This document shows positions 26,479 through 35,965 of a stretch of DNA of 64,000 nt, piece after piece. The notes beneath the pieces were generated by a model. That model ran no database searches. It saw only the letters and a program-made list of their open reading frames with translations, and was not told where the DNA came from. The position numbers were made by a program, and so were the translations under genes. Location of the stretch: assembly GCF_900607225.1 (NCBI RefSeq), contig NZ_LR027842.1:3312530-3376529 (forward strand). Direction: 5' to 3'. This stretch comes from [Pseudopropionibacterium] massiliense (GTDB lineage: Bacteria > Actinomycetota > Actinomycetes > Propionibacteriales > Propionibacteriaceae). Positions within the stretch are counted from its first letter, which is position 1. Each line of letters begins with the position of its first letter.

Positions 26479-27456
26479 ATGACAGTAACCCCCGAGCACG
26501 CCGCCTGGTTCGCGGACACCTTCGCCAAACTCACCGACAACGTGGGGCAGGCGCTGCTGGGCAAGGCATCCGTGATCAGGCTGGCCCTGACCTGCTTGCT
26601 GGCCGAGGGGCACCTCCTGCTGGAGGACTCCCCCGGGACGGGCAAGACCGCCCTCGCGCGCGCCATCGCCGCCACTGTCCAGGGCAGCCACAACCGCATC
26701 CAGTTCACCCCCGACCTGCTGCCCTCCGACATCACCGGCGTCACCATGTACGACCAGTCGACGCGTCAGTGGGAGTTCCACAAGGGACCCGTCTTCGCCA
26801 GCATCGTCCTGGCCGACGAGATCAACCGCGCCTCACCGAAAACCCAGTCCGCGCTGCTCGAGGTGATGGAGGAGGCCATGGTCACCGTCGACGGGGTACG
26901 TCACCCTGCCGGTCGTCCCTTCATGGTGATCGCCACCCAGAACCCCATCGAACAGGCCGGCACCTACAAACTGCCGGAGGCCCAGCTGGACCGTTTCCTG
27001 ATGAAGACCAGCGTCGGCTACCCCGACCGTGCCGCCGCGTCGCAGATCCTGCTGGGCGCGTCCCAGCCGGACCGGTCGAAGTCATTGACGGCGGTGATCT
27101 CCCAGCAGGCCGTCAGCGAGATGAGCGACCTGGTCAAGGAGAACTACATCGACCCCACCATCGTCGACTACGTCCAGGACCTGGCCGAGGCCACCCGTCA
27201 GGACAAGGACACCGCGATCGGCGTGTCCACCCGGGGCGCGATCGCCATGGTGCGTGCCGTCCGCGTCTGGGCGGCGGCCCACGGCCGCAATTTCGTCATG
27301 CCCGACGACGTGAAGGATCTCGCCGCCCCGGTGTGGACGCACCGGATCATCATGGCACCCACCGCCGAGTTCGCCGGTTCCACCGCATCCCGGGTGATCG
27401 CCCGGGTGCTGAACTCCGTGGCCGCCCCCGCGAACCGGGCACAGAGCGGATCGTGA
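26479..27456 (+). CDS. MoxR family AAA+ ATPase
   Basis: A 325-residue AAA+ protein: Walker A EDSPGTGKTAL (about 49-58), Walker B LADEINRASPKTQ (about 110), sensor 1 ATQNPIEQ and an arginine-finger region followed by the lid domain. MoxR ATPases act as chaperones that remodel or activate partner proteins, commonly encoded next to DUF58 and transglutaminase-fold proteins, as here. The start is ATG 26479 behind GAAGGAG, 19 nt after the giant surface-protein gene. Its stop overlaps the DUF58 start (GTGA). Confidence 0.92.
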   Translation: MTVTPEHAAWFADTFAKLTDNVGQALLGKASVIRLALTCLLAEGHLLLEDSPGTGKTALARAIAATVQGSHNRIQFTPDLLPSDITGVTMYDQSTRQWEFHKGPVFASIVLADEINRASPKTQSALLEVMEEAMVTVDGVRHPAGRPFMVIATQNPIEQAGTYKLPEAQLDRFLMKTSVGYPDRAAASQILLGASQPDRSKSLTAVISQQAVSEMSDLVKENYIDPTIVDYVQDLAEATRQDKDTAIGVSTRGAIAMVRAVRVWAAAHGRNFVMPDDVKDLAAPVWTHRIIMAPTAEFAGSTASRVIARVLNSVAAPANRAQSGS

Positions 27457-28658
27457 GATTCCTCGAGGCGTTGGGCGAGCAGGTCCTGACGCTGCGGCAG
27501 CGTGTCCGCGGCATCGGGTTCGTCGCCATGGTCACGCCACTGGGCTGGGCGACGCTGGTCATCGGCGGGGTTTCCGCGATCATCGGGTGGTCGCACGGCT
27601 GGTTGGAGTTCCGCGGGCTCGCTTTCCTGGCGCTGGTGCTGTTCGTCGTCGCGGTGCTGCTGACGCTGCGCCGCCCCTCCCACGACGTGCTGCTGGAGCT
27701 GCACCAGCCGCGGGTCCCCGCCGGGGACCCCGGCCTGGGCCGGGTGCTGCTGCGCGGACGTCCCGGCGGCACGCCCGCCGCCACCATCGAACTACCGGTG
27801 GGCAGGGCGGTGGCGCGATTCCGGGTGGCGTCGTTGGGTGAGAACGACGAACACGAGGAGCTGTTCAGCATCCCGACCCGACGCCGGGGCGTCATCCCCG
27901 TCGGCCCGGTACGTGCGGTGCAGGCCGATCCGGTGGGTCTGATCCGCCGCACGAAGGTGTTCAGCGACCCGATGGAACTGTTCGTCCATCCCCGGATGGT
28001 GCCGCTGGAACTGGCGGCCGTCGGTTTTCTCAAGGATGTGGAGGGCATCACGACCGCGAACCTGTCAAGCTCCGATGTCAGCTTCCACGCCCTGCGCGAC
28101 TACGTCCCCGGCGACGACCGGAGGGCCGTGCACTGGCGCACCACGGCCCGCACGGGACGTCTCATGGTGCGTCAGTTCGAGGAGACGATGCGCGCCCATC
28201 TCCTGCTGATGCTGTCCACCCTGCGCAGCGATTACGCGAGCGAGGACGACTTCGAGACCGCGGTCAGCGTGACCGCGTCACTGGCCGTCGCGGCGTTGCG
28301 GGAGGAACGACAGGTCAGCCTGTACACCTTCGAGGGGCCGGTGGCCTTCCCGAACGCGATGGGTGCGCTCGACGAACTGTGCCGGGTGACGCAGATCGAC
28401 AAGGGTCCCGACCTCAGCCAGGTGGCGCTCCGGGCGGGACACGACACCCCGGGGGCGTCGGTGGCGGCTTTCGTCACCGGTGGCACCGACCCCGCGCAGC
28501 TGCGTGCCGCACAGCTGGTGCTGCCACCCCAGGTCATGACGTTCGCGCTGCGCGTCAGCTCGGACCTGGAGATGGCACGCCGGCAGCTCGGTGACCTGAC
28601 GGTTCTGGACCTGCCGCTGCTCGACCAGCTGCCCCTGGTGATGCGAGGCCTGTCGTGA
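27453..28658 (+). CDS. DUF58 domain-containing protein
   Basis: A 401-residue protein with two hydrophobic segments near residues 25-75 and a cytosolic region with the DUF58 hallmark FHALRDYVPGDDRRAVHWRTT (about 211-231), followed by a von Willebrand A-like region with LLLMLSTLRSD. In other genomes the DUF58 gene is paired with moxR and a transglutaminase-like gene. The function is thought to be envelope-associated but is unproven. The start is GTG 27453, coupled to moxR. Confidence 0.85.
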   Translation: MRFLEALGEQVLTLRQRVRGIGFVAMVTPLGWATLVIGGVSAIIGWSHGWLEFRGLAFLALVLFVVAVLLTLRRPSHDVLLELHQPRVPAGDPGLGRVLLRGRPGGTPAATIELPVGRAVARFRVASLGENDEHEELFSIPTRRRGVIPVGPVRAVQADPVGLIRRTKVFSDPMELFVHPRMVPLELAAVGFLKDVEGITTANLSSSDVSFHALRDYVPGDDRRAVHWRTTARTGRLMVRQFEETMRAHLLLMLSTLRSDYASEDDFETAVSVTASLAVAALREERQVSLYTFEGPVAFPNAMGALDELCRVTQIDKGPDLSQVALRAGHDTPGASVAAFVTGGTDPAQLRAAQLVLPPQVMTFALRVSSDLEMARRQLGDLTVLDLPLLDQLPLVMRGLS

Positions 28659-30925
28659 AGGGCTCCGGACTGCGGTGCGCCGGCGTCTGGCTGCTGCTGA
28701 TCCCGTCGGTGGTGGCGCTCCAACCGGCTTTCGGAGGCTGGCCCGGTTTCCTGCCCGGAATGGCCGGGATCACCCTCGGTGTGCTGGTCGGCCTCCTGGC
28801 AGCCCGGTTCAGGCTGTCGCTGCTGTTGACCGTCCTGGCGACGCTGGTCACCTATCTGTTGTTCGGCGGCGCGTTCGCCCTGCCACGCACCACCATCGCC
28901 GGGTTCGTCCCGACCCTGGAGACCGTTCGTCGTCTGGTGCTGCTCAGCGTCCAGAGCTGGCGTGACCTGTTGACGGTGGCCACCCCGGCCGACGACTTCA
29001 CCGGCCCCGCCGTGGTGCCGTGGCTGCTGGGGCTGCTGGGAGGTGTGGTCGCCGCGACGCTGGCGGCCCGCACCCGCGCCGTGTTCTGGCCGCTGCTGCC
29101 ATCCCTGGTGCTGTTGATCGTGAGCATTGCCATGGGGGTGCGCACCGCACCGACCGCGACGTGGCTCGGGGCCGCTCTCGGCGCGGGCATGCTGGTGTGG
29201 GTGTGGGTTCATCAGACGATGACCCAGCGCGCCGACAACGCCGACATCCTGGTGAACAACCAGGCCGAGTCGTCCCAGACCCTCCGGCGGGCGGTGGCGG
29301 CGGCGGCACTGCTCGGGGTCGGGGTCTCGGCGACGGTCATGGCCACGGGAATCACCGGGGGCAACGCTCACCGCGATGTGCTGCGCGACCACATCGCTCC
29401 CCCGTTGAACCTGCGCAACTATCCCTCTCCCCTGATGAGCTACCGCCGCTACGAGGTGGAGCAGAAGGACACGACCCTGTTCACGGTCACCGGCATGCCC
29501 GCTGGGAGCCGGTTGCGGCTGGCGGTCATGGACACCTACGACGGCAACGTGTTCAACGTGTCCCAGGACGCCAACCACTACCTGCGCACGGGTCGCAGCA
29601 TCACCCAGGACATCGAGGCCAACACGACCCTGCAGGTCTCGGTCGGCGAGTACAACGGGATCTGGGTGCCGCTGGCCGGCTCACCGCGCTGGCTGGAGTT
29701 CTCCGGGAATCGGGCCGATCTGATGGCCGACGGCACCTACTTCAACCAGAGCGCGCAGCAGGTTCTCGCGACGGCCGGAACGGAATCGGGGGACACCTAC
29801 CGGTTGGAGTCCTCCACGACCACGGAACCCACCGAGGAGCAACGGGCGGAGCTGGGCGCCACCGTCCCGGGGAATGCCCCACTGGCGAAACTGGAACGGG
29901 TCCCCGAGATCATGTCGTCGCTGGCGGTCGACTACGCCGCCGGCAAATCCACCGCCTTCGAACAGATGGTGGCCATCGAGACCAGGCTCAGGACCGACGG
30001 CTACTACTCGGACGGCTCCAAGGACAGCAACCGCTCCCGTCCCGGACACACGACGGAACGCCTGTCCACGATGTTCCAGAGCCCGATCCTGGTGGGTGAT
30101 GACGAGCAGTACGCCACCGCGATGGCCATCATGGCGAATCAGCTGGGAATTCCCACGCGGGTGGTGCTCGGTTTCTACCCCGAGGAGAACCCGGGAGACG
30201 TGTGGGAGGTCAAGGGCACCCAGGCGCACGTCTGGGTGGAGGCCAACTTCGCCGATGTCGGGTGGGTGAGTTTCAACCCCACCCCCGACCGGGACAAGCA
30301 ACCCAACACCGAGGTTCCCAGACCCAAGCCCAAACCCAAACCGCAGATCGATCCGCCACCGAACCCGCCGGAGAAGGTCCCGGAGGAACCGGTGATCCCG
30401 GACCGGGAGGCCGACGACCGGGATGGCGACGACAACTGGAACATCGACTGGGGGCTGGTTTTCGCGGCACTCGGTGTGGTGGGGGGAGTCGGGGTGATTT
30501 CGTCCCCGTTCCTGGTGGTGCTGGGGTTGAAGATCCGCAGGACCGGGCGTCGTCGCAACGCCGCCGCGGCCCAGGATCGCCTGGTGGGGGCCTGGGACGA
30601 GATCGTGGACCGGGCGCGGGATCTCGGATTCCAGCCCGCGCAGAGCAGGACCCGTCGCGAGACTGCCGCCGAGTTGCAGCGCCTCCATCCCACGATCGCC
30701 CTCGCCGAGACGGCGGAGCGGATCAGCACGGCCGTGTACGGACCCGTCCCGCCCGAGGCCCCGGTGGCCGAGGCGGCCTGGCGGGTGGCCGACGGCATCA
30801 CGCACCAGCTGGTCAAGGACCTTCCGTGGTATCGCCGGGTGCTGGTGGCGCTGTCGCTGCGTTCGCTGCGCCGGACGAAGGTGGAGTCCAGCATCACACC
30901 CGAGGAGAAACCTGATGGCCAGTAA
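28655..30925 (+). CDS. TgpA-like transglutaminase-fold membrane protein without the catalytic cysteine
   Basis: A 756-residue protein: five or six N-terminal membrane segments (residues 5-235), an extracytoplasmic region, a transglutaminase-like core (about 450-545), a Pro/Lys-rich linker (about 550-590), a last membrane segment (about 602-626) and a cytosolic tail. The core motif that normally reads G-x-C-E-Q is GDDEQYATAM (about 481), so the nucleophilic Cys is Asp. The His (AHVWVE) and the region of the catalytic Asp (NPTPD) are kept. The protein is probably non-enzymatic and may bind peptide or glycan. It is coupled by 4-nt overlap to the DUF58 gene. Confidence 0.85.
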   Translation: MKGSGLRCAGVWLLLIPSVVALQPAFGGWPGFLPGMAGITLGVLVGLLAARFRLSLLLTVLATLVTYLLFGGAFALPRTTIAGFVPTLETVRRLVLLSVQSWRDLLTVATPADDFTGPAVVPWLLGLLGGVVAATLAARTRAVFWPLLPSLVLLIVSIAMGVRTAPTATWLGAALGAGMLVWVWVHQTMTQRADNADILVNNQAESSQTLRRAVAAAALLGVGVSATVMATGITGGNAHRDVLRDHIAPPLNLRNYPSPLMSYRRYEVEQKDTTLFTVTGMPAGSRLRLAVMDTYDGNVFNVSQDANHYLRTGRSITQDIEANTTLQVSVGEYNGIWVPLAGSPRWLEFSGNRADLMADGTYFNQSAQQVLATAGTESGDTYRLESSTTTEPTEEQRAELGATVPGNAPLAKLERVPEIMSSLAVDYAAGKSTAFEQMVAIETRLRTDGYYSDGSKDSNRSRPGHTTERLSTMFQSPILVGDDEQYATAMAIMANQLGIPTRVVLGFYPEENPGDVWEVKGTQAHVWVEANFADVGWVSFNPTPDRDKQPNTEVPRPKPKPKPQIDPPPNPPEKVPEEPVIPDREADDRDGDDNWNIDWGLVFAALGVVGGVGVISSPFLVVLGLKIRRTGRRRNAAAAQDRLVGAWDEIVDRARDLGFQPAQSRTRRETAAELQRLHPTIALAETAERISTAVYGPVPPEAPVAEAAWRVADGITHQLVKDLPWYRRVLVALSLRSLRRTKVESSITPEEKPDGQ

Positions 30926-32039
30926 GCAGCAGATCCCCGAGAAATTCACGGGGGCCACGGTGACCACCATCCGACGCGCTTCGGCTCGTTTGCTCCTGGC
31001 CCTGCCGGAAGTCCTCCTGGCGGGGGGCGCGATCGGACTCCAGCTGTGGGCCAGCAGGTTCCACGTGAAGATCGACGCCGTGTGGGTGGTGCTCTGCTCC
31101 GTTGCCTTCGGCGTGTGGCTGCTGGTCAACGGGGTGGTCCTGCTGTTCCAGTCGCGCACCATTCCCGCGCTGATGCTGGGATTCGAGTACCGATCGGTGG
31201 CAACCGGTCAGCGTGCCGGCGGCAAGGCCTTCCTGGGGCGGCTGCTCACGGCCCTGCTGTTCTACGTGACCCTCGGGGTCATGGGGATCCTGTTGGCGGC
31301 CACCTATCGGAACGGGCAGTCGCTGGTGGATCGCTGGCTCGGGCTGGTGGCGATACATCCGAAACGAATCCGCGACGTCTTCGACCCGGCTGCGCTGGTC
31401 CCCCCGGCTCCTCCGGCACGTGTTCAGCAGGTGACCATGCCCGGGATGACCTCCACCCCGCTGTACTCCCCGCCCGCTGCCCCGCCGGGCCCTCAGCAAC
31501 CCGGTCCGCCCCGCGGCGTTCGCCGCTGCGCCCTTCGCCCCACCCCAGGCGGCCCTGCCGGGCAGCCCGGCGTCCTCAGGAGCCTGCCGGATTTCCCCAC
31601 CCCCCAGGCGGCCCCTGCGACACCGTCGCCCATCCCTTCCCCACAGGCGCCAAACACGGCGCCACCGGTTCCACCCGTGGATGAGACCGAACTGGATGCG
31701 AACCTCGCCGCCCCGACCGGAACCACGATCCGTCTCGACGACGGAACACCCCTGCTGCTGGAGACCGCCGTGGTTCTCGGACGCAACCCCATCACACCCG
31801 ACGGTTTCCCGACCGCCCGGTTGGTCGACCTACCGGATCCGTCGATGCAGATGTCGAAGACGCACGTCGTGGTCATTCCCGAGGAGGGAAGGGTGAAGGT
31901 CATGGACGTCGGCGCCCGCAACGGGATCGTCCTTGAACTGAACGGGACGAAAGTGCGGATCCCCCCGCAGCAGGTGATCGATATTCCCGACCAGGCGACG
32001 GTGCATTTCGGCGGTCGATCCTTCCAGGTGGTGTCATGA
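30915..32039 (+). CDS. RDD family membrane protein with C-terminal FHA domain
   Basis: A 374-residue protein. The N-terminal 140 residues form an RDD-type membrane domain with hydrophobic segments near 25-45, 55-78 and 105-130. A long Pro/Ala-rich linker (about 155-260) follows. The C-terminal FHA domain (about 270-374) shows LGRNPI, then SKTHVVVI and DVGARNGIVLELNG, the Arg/Ser-His/Asn loops that read phosphothreonine. It probably anchors a phospho-dependent complex to the membrane. The gene overlaps the previous one by 11 nt. Confidence 0.82.
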   Translation: MASKQQIPEKFTGATVTTIRRASARLLLALPEVLLAGGAIGLQLWASRFHVKIDAVWVVLCSVAFGVWLLVNGVVLLFQSRTIPALMLGFEYRSVATGQRAGGKAFLGRLLTALLFYVTLGVMGILLAATYRNGQSLVDRWLGLVAIHPKRIRDVFDPAALVPPAPPARVQQVTMPGMTSTPLYSPPAAPPGPQQPGPPRGVRRCALRPTPGGPAGQPGVLRSLPDFPTPQAAPATPSPIPSPQAPNTAPPVPPVDETELDANLAAPTGTTIRLDDGTPLLLETAVVLGRNPITPDGFPTARLVDLPDPSMQMSKTHVVVIPEEGRVKVMDVGARNGIVLELNGTKVRIPPQQVIDIPDQATVHFGGRSFQVVS

Positions 32040-32854
32040 TGACCGACAAAGCGAGAACCGGCATGGATCAGCCGAGGTTCACGGTACGTCACGGGGGCTG
32101 CTCCGACCGGGGGCAGGTGCGAGCGCGCAACGAGGATTCGTTCCTGGCGGCCGCCCCATATTTCATCGTCGCGGACGGCATGGGTGGACATTCCAACGGT
32201 CAGGACGCTTCCCAAACGGCCGTGGAGACGTTCCGGCCCCGGAATGACCTGATGTGGGCCACCTCCGAGGGGGTCATCGGCAGAATCAGCAGGGCGGCTG
32301 CGGCGATCCGGAGGCTCCCCGGCAAAGGGCGCCCCCCGGGCAGCACCATCGCGGGGGTCGGGCTCAGTATCCAGTCCGGTCATCCCTGCTGGCTGGTGTT
32401 CAACATCGGTGATTCCCGGGTGTATCTGCTGCGCCGCGGGCTGCTGAGCCAGATCACCGCCGACCATTCCGTGCGTCACGAAGGACCCGGTAACATCAGC
32501 CGCAACGTCATCACCCGCGCGTTGGGGGGCGGATTGACGCAGCCGCTGCAACCCGACCAGTGGCTGATTCCCGCCCTGCCGCAGGACCAGCTGCTGATCT
32601 GTTCCGACGGGCTCTACATCGGCCTGACACAGCAGTTGATGACGGCGATCCTGCTGGGGGAGGGCAACCCCCAGAGAAAGGCCGAGGCCCTGGTCGATGC
32701 CGCCAACGCAGCCGGGGGACAGGACAATGCAACAGCGGTGGTCGTGGTCGCCGACGACGTCGCCCCGGTGTCCGGGGCGGCCATGAGAATCAACGAGGCC
32801 ACGGTGCGCGATGACGAGACCGAGACCGCTCAGGAGGAGGAACTGGTCCCATGA
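32036..32854 (+). CDS. PP2C family Ser/Thr protein phosphatase
   Basis: A 272-residue metal-dependent phosphatase with the PP2C motifs in order: RARNEDS (about 29), VADGMGGH (about 46), GSTIAG (about 102), NIGDSRVYLLR (about 123), CSDGLY and GGQDNATAVVV (about 225). The metal-binding Asp residues are all present. It should reverse phosphorylation by the Ser/Thr kinase encoded at 34355. It has no membrane segment. The start ATG 32036 overlaps the preceding stop by 4 nt. Confidence 0.9.
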   Translation: MMTDKARTGMDQPRFTVRHGGCSDRGQVRARNEDSFLAAAPYFIVADGMGGHSNGQDASQTAVETFRPRNDLMWATSEGVIGRISRAAAAIRRLPGKGRPPGSTIAGVGLSIQSGHPCWLVFNIGDSRVYLLRRGLLSQITADHSVRHEGPGNISRNVITRALGGGLTQPLQPDQWLIPALPQDQLLICSDGLYIGLTQQLMTAILLGEGNPQRKAEALVDAANAAGGQDNATAVVVVADDVAPVSGAAMRINEATVRDDETETAQEEELVP

Positions 32855-34353
32855 CCAAACGATGGGCCCCCGGAGCCTGCAAACTGCTGGCCTGGGAACA
32901 GGGCGTGGCGCTGTTGGACAGCGGGATCAGTGACGAACAGGCCGAGAAACTCTGGACGACCGTGCGGCACGAGGCGAGGCTCGCAACCTTCCTGCAGGCC
33001 CTGATGGAGGCCACGGGCGCGGGATTGTTGAACATTCCACCCTTCGCCGTGGCAATCCTGGCCGAACACGGAATTCACGTGGCCGTTCGTGGGGCATGGT
33101 TCGTTTCGGTGCGTACCGGCGATCAGGATGTCAGGCTCAACGGCGAGAACATCACCACGTGGGAGGAGAAACTGGTGGCGGGAGCCGTCGCGGTGGAACT
33201 CCAGGCATCCGGCAGCCACGACAGGAACCTGCCGCTCACGGGTGGAATCGTCGACGCCGGCCGCGTGCTGTGGTCCTGGGGGGACGACTCACCGTTCCCG
33301 CCGACACTGACGGCCCCGGTGGAGGTGGCGGCCGAGGTGAGGTCCCCGGATGAGCAGAAAGATGAGCAGAAAGCAGAGACCCTGGTCGATCACGTCCCGG
33401 CCACGATCCCGAAGGACGACCAGGGCCACCAGGATGACCGACCCAAGGAGCCCGAGCCCGAGCCCGCGCAGGAACCCGAACCCGTGCAGGAACCCGAGCC
33501 CGAACCCGTACAGGAACCCGAACCCGAGCCCGCGCAGGAACCCGAGCCCGAGCCCGCGCAGGAACCCGAGCCCCACCAGGACGCCGGGGATGCGGGCGTA
33601 ATGATCACGGTTCCGAAGAGGAAGCTGTCCGATCCGGGAAACCCTCGGGATTCCAGGGGACAGACCACCCTGGTTGTGTCCGTCGATCCGGAGTCGATCG
33701 TCCCCGACGGTCCCTATGCCCACCTGTGGGACGACTCGGCGGAGGTGTCGGATCCCGGAACGAGCGGCGGGGAGAACATCGCGGCGAAACCGGACGAGCC
33801 GGATGCGCGGCCCGGCAACAGCACCACGGCCGGCGAGTTGCGCGACGGATTGACCGTTGCCGCAAACGACGAGATCCCGATCGCCTCGTTTCCTGAGACC
33901 CGCGGCCCGCAGGTACTGGCCTCCTTCTGCGCCGCCGGACACCCCAATCCCCCGCAGCGGGTCCAGTGCTACGAGTGCGGGGCTCCCGTCAGCGGCCAAC
34001 CCCAGTTGGTGGAACGACCGCAATTGGGGTGGCTTCGCATCACCGGGGGCGAGACGGTGCCGCTGCGCGGCCCCGTGGTTGCGGGACGCAACCCCAGGAG
34101 CACGGCTTTCTCGTCGCCGGAGCCACCACGTTTGATAGCCCTACCCCACCGGCACATCTCCAGCAACCACATCGCCTTCATCCTGGAGGGCTGGTCGGTG
34201 CTGGTTCGTGACCTGGGGTCCAGCAACGGCTCCTATCTGCGACGCCACGGCAACCCGCCCGTCCGCCTACCGGAGAACGACACCCTCCTGGTCCCCGGAG
34301 ACGTAATAGACCTGGGACACGGGGTGTTCATCAACCTGGATCGGATTCCCTGA
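32851..34353 (+). CDS. zinc-ribbon and FHA domain protein with Glu-Pro repeats
   Basis: A 500-residue soluble protein. The N-terminal 165 residues are a compact domain beginning KRWAPGACKLLAWEQG. A Pro/Glu repeat (about 200-245) has QEPEPEP units from about ten near-identical 18-24 bp DNA repeats. A short treble-clef type zinc ribbon lies at about 358-380 (Cys of FCAAGHPN, then CYECGAP). The FHA domain lies at about 391-500 (VVAGRNPR, then HRHISSNHIAF and DLGSSNGSYLRR). It probably recruits a phosphorylated partner; the N-terminal domain is not recognised. It overlaps the phosphatase gene by 4 nt. Confidence 0.8.
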   Translation: MTKRWAPGACKLLAWEQGVALLDSGISDEQAEKLWTTVRHEARLATFLQALMEATGAGLLNIPPFAVAILAEHGIHVAVRGAWFVSVRTGDQDVRLNGENITTWEEKLVAGAVAVELQASGSHDRNLPLTGGIVDAGRVLWSWGDDSPFPPTLTAPVEVAAEVRSPDEQKDEQKAETLVDHVPATIPKDDQGHQDDRPKEPEPEPAQEPEPVQEPEPEPVQEPEPEPAQEPEPEPAQEPEPHQDAGDAGVMITVPKRKLSDPGNPRDSRGQTTLVVSVDPESIVPDGPYAHLWDDSAEVSDPGTSGGENIAAKPDEPDARPGNSTTAGELRDGLTVAANDEIPIASFPETRGPQVLASFCAAGHPNPPQRVQCYECGAPVSGQPQLVERPQLGWLRITGGETVPLRGPVVAGRNPRSTAFSSPEPPRLIALPHRHISSNHIAFILEGWSVLVRDLGSSNGSYLRRHGNPPVRLPENDTLLVPGDVIDLGHGVFINLDRIP

Positions 34354-34354
34354 C

Positions 34355-35965
34355 ATGCCACCACGCAAAACCGCCCCGGAAATTCCCGGATTCACGCTGA
34401 TCGACTGGCTGGGCGGCGGCGGTTTCGCTGACGTCTTCCGGTACCACGATCACAGCCTCGATCGCGAGGTGGCCATCAAGGTCCTGCATCGCGGCGGAAG
34501 CACCGACAGGGCACGTCAGGCCTTCCGCACCGAGGCCAGCCTCATGGCCAAACTCAGCAGCCACCCCAACATCGTCAGCGTCTTCCAGATGGGTGTGGCC
34601 GACGACGGCCGTCCCTTCCTGGTGATGGAGATGTGCGCGCCTCAGCACCTGGGAGACACCAGTTCCCGCAGACCCTACGGCCCCGCGAAGGCGATGGAGC
34701 TGGGAATCCAGATCGCAGGCGCGGTCGAGACCGCCCACCGGCTGGGAATCCTCCACCGCGACATCAAGCCCTCCAACATCATGTTCACGGCCTTCGCCCG
34801 GCCCGCCCTGACCGACTTCGGCATCTCGATCTCCTTGGATCAGGGGGCGTCGGTACAGCTGGCGATGAGCCCCCTGTGGGCGCCGCCGGAGCAGTTCGGA
34901 AGCTCGGCGGGAAGTATTGGCCCGTGGAGCGACGTCTACTCCCTGTCGGCGACGGTCTGGGCGCTGCTGGTGGGTCACAGCCCCATGTACCTCCCGGGTG
35001 AGTCGAACGACCGGCTGCACCTGGAGGCGCGGATCAGGACCATGCAGGCGCCCCGGACCCTGCGTCCCGATGTGCCCGAGGAACTGGAACGGGTGCTTGC
35101 GGTGGGCATGGCCAAGGATGCGCACGCACGCTTCCAGACCGCCATCGAATTCGCACGGGCGCTGCAGAGCGTCCAGGGTGTGATCAACCAGCCCGTCACA
35201 TCCATTGACGTGTTCACCGAACCCGGGCAGGCCCAGTACGACGAGGAGGAGCTGCTCGACGAGGGGACCCGGATCTCGGGGTTCCAGTTGATCGACCCCG
35301 ACCAGGTGGATCGGACCAGCAGCGCCACCGGCCCCACCTCCAATTCGACGACGCTGGAGGGACGGGACTCCACCGGTGGCGGGTACGGTTCGACACCTGC
35401 CATCCCGGCGGCCGTGCTGCAACACGGCCGCGGTGTGGCCACTCCCGGTCTTCGGGACTTCACCTTCACGGGCAAACCTCCGGAGCAGCTGCCGCAGGAA
35501 CCCGTCGATGTGCCCGGTCCCACATCCCCGGCTCCCGGAACCCCCGTCGGTCGACGTCCCCCCTGGAAACTGATCACGTCCGTGGCTGTCGCGTTGGTCG
35601 TGCTCGTCGGGGCGGTCCTGGTGTTCATGCTCAATCAGGGGCAGGGAGCCACCACCCCGGATGTCACCGCCACCACGAGCCGCAGCGGCCGCCCGGTGGA
35701 TCCCCTCGTCGTGGTTCCCAAGGTCACGGACCTGACGGGACGCATCGACGGCGACAAGGCGACGTTCACGTGGACCAACCCCGCTCCCGAACCGGGGGAT
35801 CAGTTCCGCTACACGCTGCTGGATCCCCGCAACGGAACCGCCTACGAGGCAACCAGCGAAACCACCGTCACCGTGTCGAAACTTCCGGGTGACACGTGCC
35901 TGGAGGTGGCGTTGACCCGCAGGAACGGTCGAAGCTCCGAACCGGTCAAAGGGTGTGCTGCATGA
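34355..35965 (+). CDS. transmembrane Ser/Thr protein kinase (PknB-like)
   Basis: A 536-residue Hanks-type kinase. The ATP loop is LGGGGFADVF, the lysine is in VAIKVLH (about 42), the catalytic loop is HRDIKPSNIM (about 135) and DFG is in LTDFGIS (about 153); WAPPEQF is the activation segment end. A linker rich in Gly/Pro leads to one membrane segment (about 404-427). The C-terminal 80 residues outside the cell form a fibronectin III-like domain (from VPKVTDLTG). The external domain could sense ligands, and the kinase could phosphorylate Thr residues read by the four FHA domains of this locus. The gene starts 1 nt after the preceding stop. Confidence 0.9.
   Translation: MPPRKTAPEIPGFTLIDWLGGGGFADVFRYHDHSLDREVAIKVLHRGGSTDRARQAFRTEASLMAKLSSHPNIVSVFQMGVADDGRPFLVMEMCAPQHLGDTSSRRPYGPAKAMELGIQIAGAVETAHRLGILHRDIKPSNIMFTAFARPALTDFGISISLDQGASVQLAMSPLWAPPEQFGSSAGSIGPWSDVYSLSATVWALLVGHSPMYLPGESNDRLHLEARIRTMQAPRTLRPDVPEELERVLAVGMAKDAHARFQTAIEFARALQSVQGVINQPVTSIDVFTEPGQAQYDEEELLDEGTRISGFQLIDPDQVDRTSSATGPTSNSTTLEGRDSTGGGYGSTPAIPAAVLQHGRGVATPGLRDFTFTGKPPEQLPQEPVDVPGPTSPAPGTPVGRRPPWKLITSVAVALVVLVGAVLVFMLNQGQGATTPDVTATTSRSGRPVDPLVVVPKVTDLTGRIDGDKATFTWTNPAPEPGDQFRYTLLDPRNGTAYEATSETTVTVSKLPGDTCLEVALTRRNGRSSEPVKGCAA

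Noticed and set aside
33440..33590. tandem CCCGAGCCCGAGCC-type repeats as a possible CRISPR or regulatory array
   Set aside because: They are in frame and encode Glu-Pro-rich QEPEPEP units of the FHA protein; no unique spacers.
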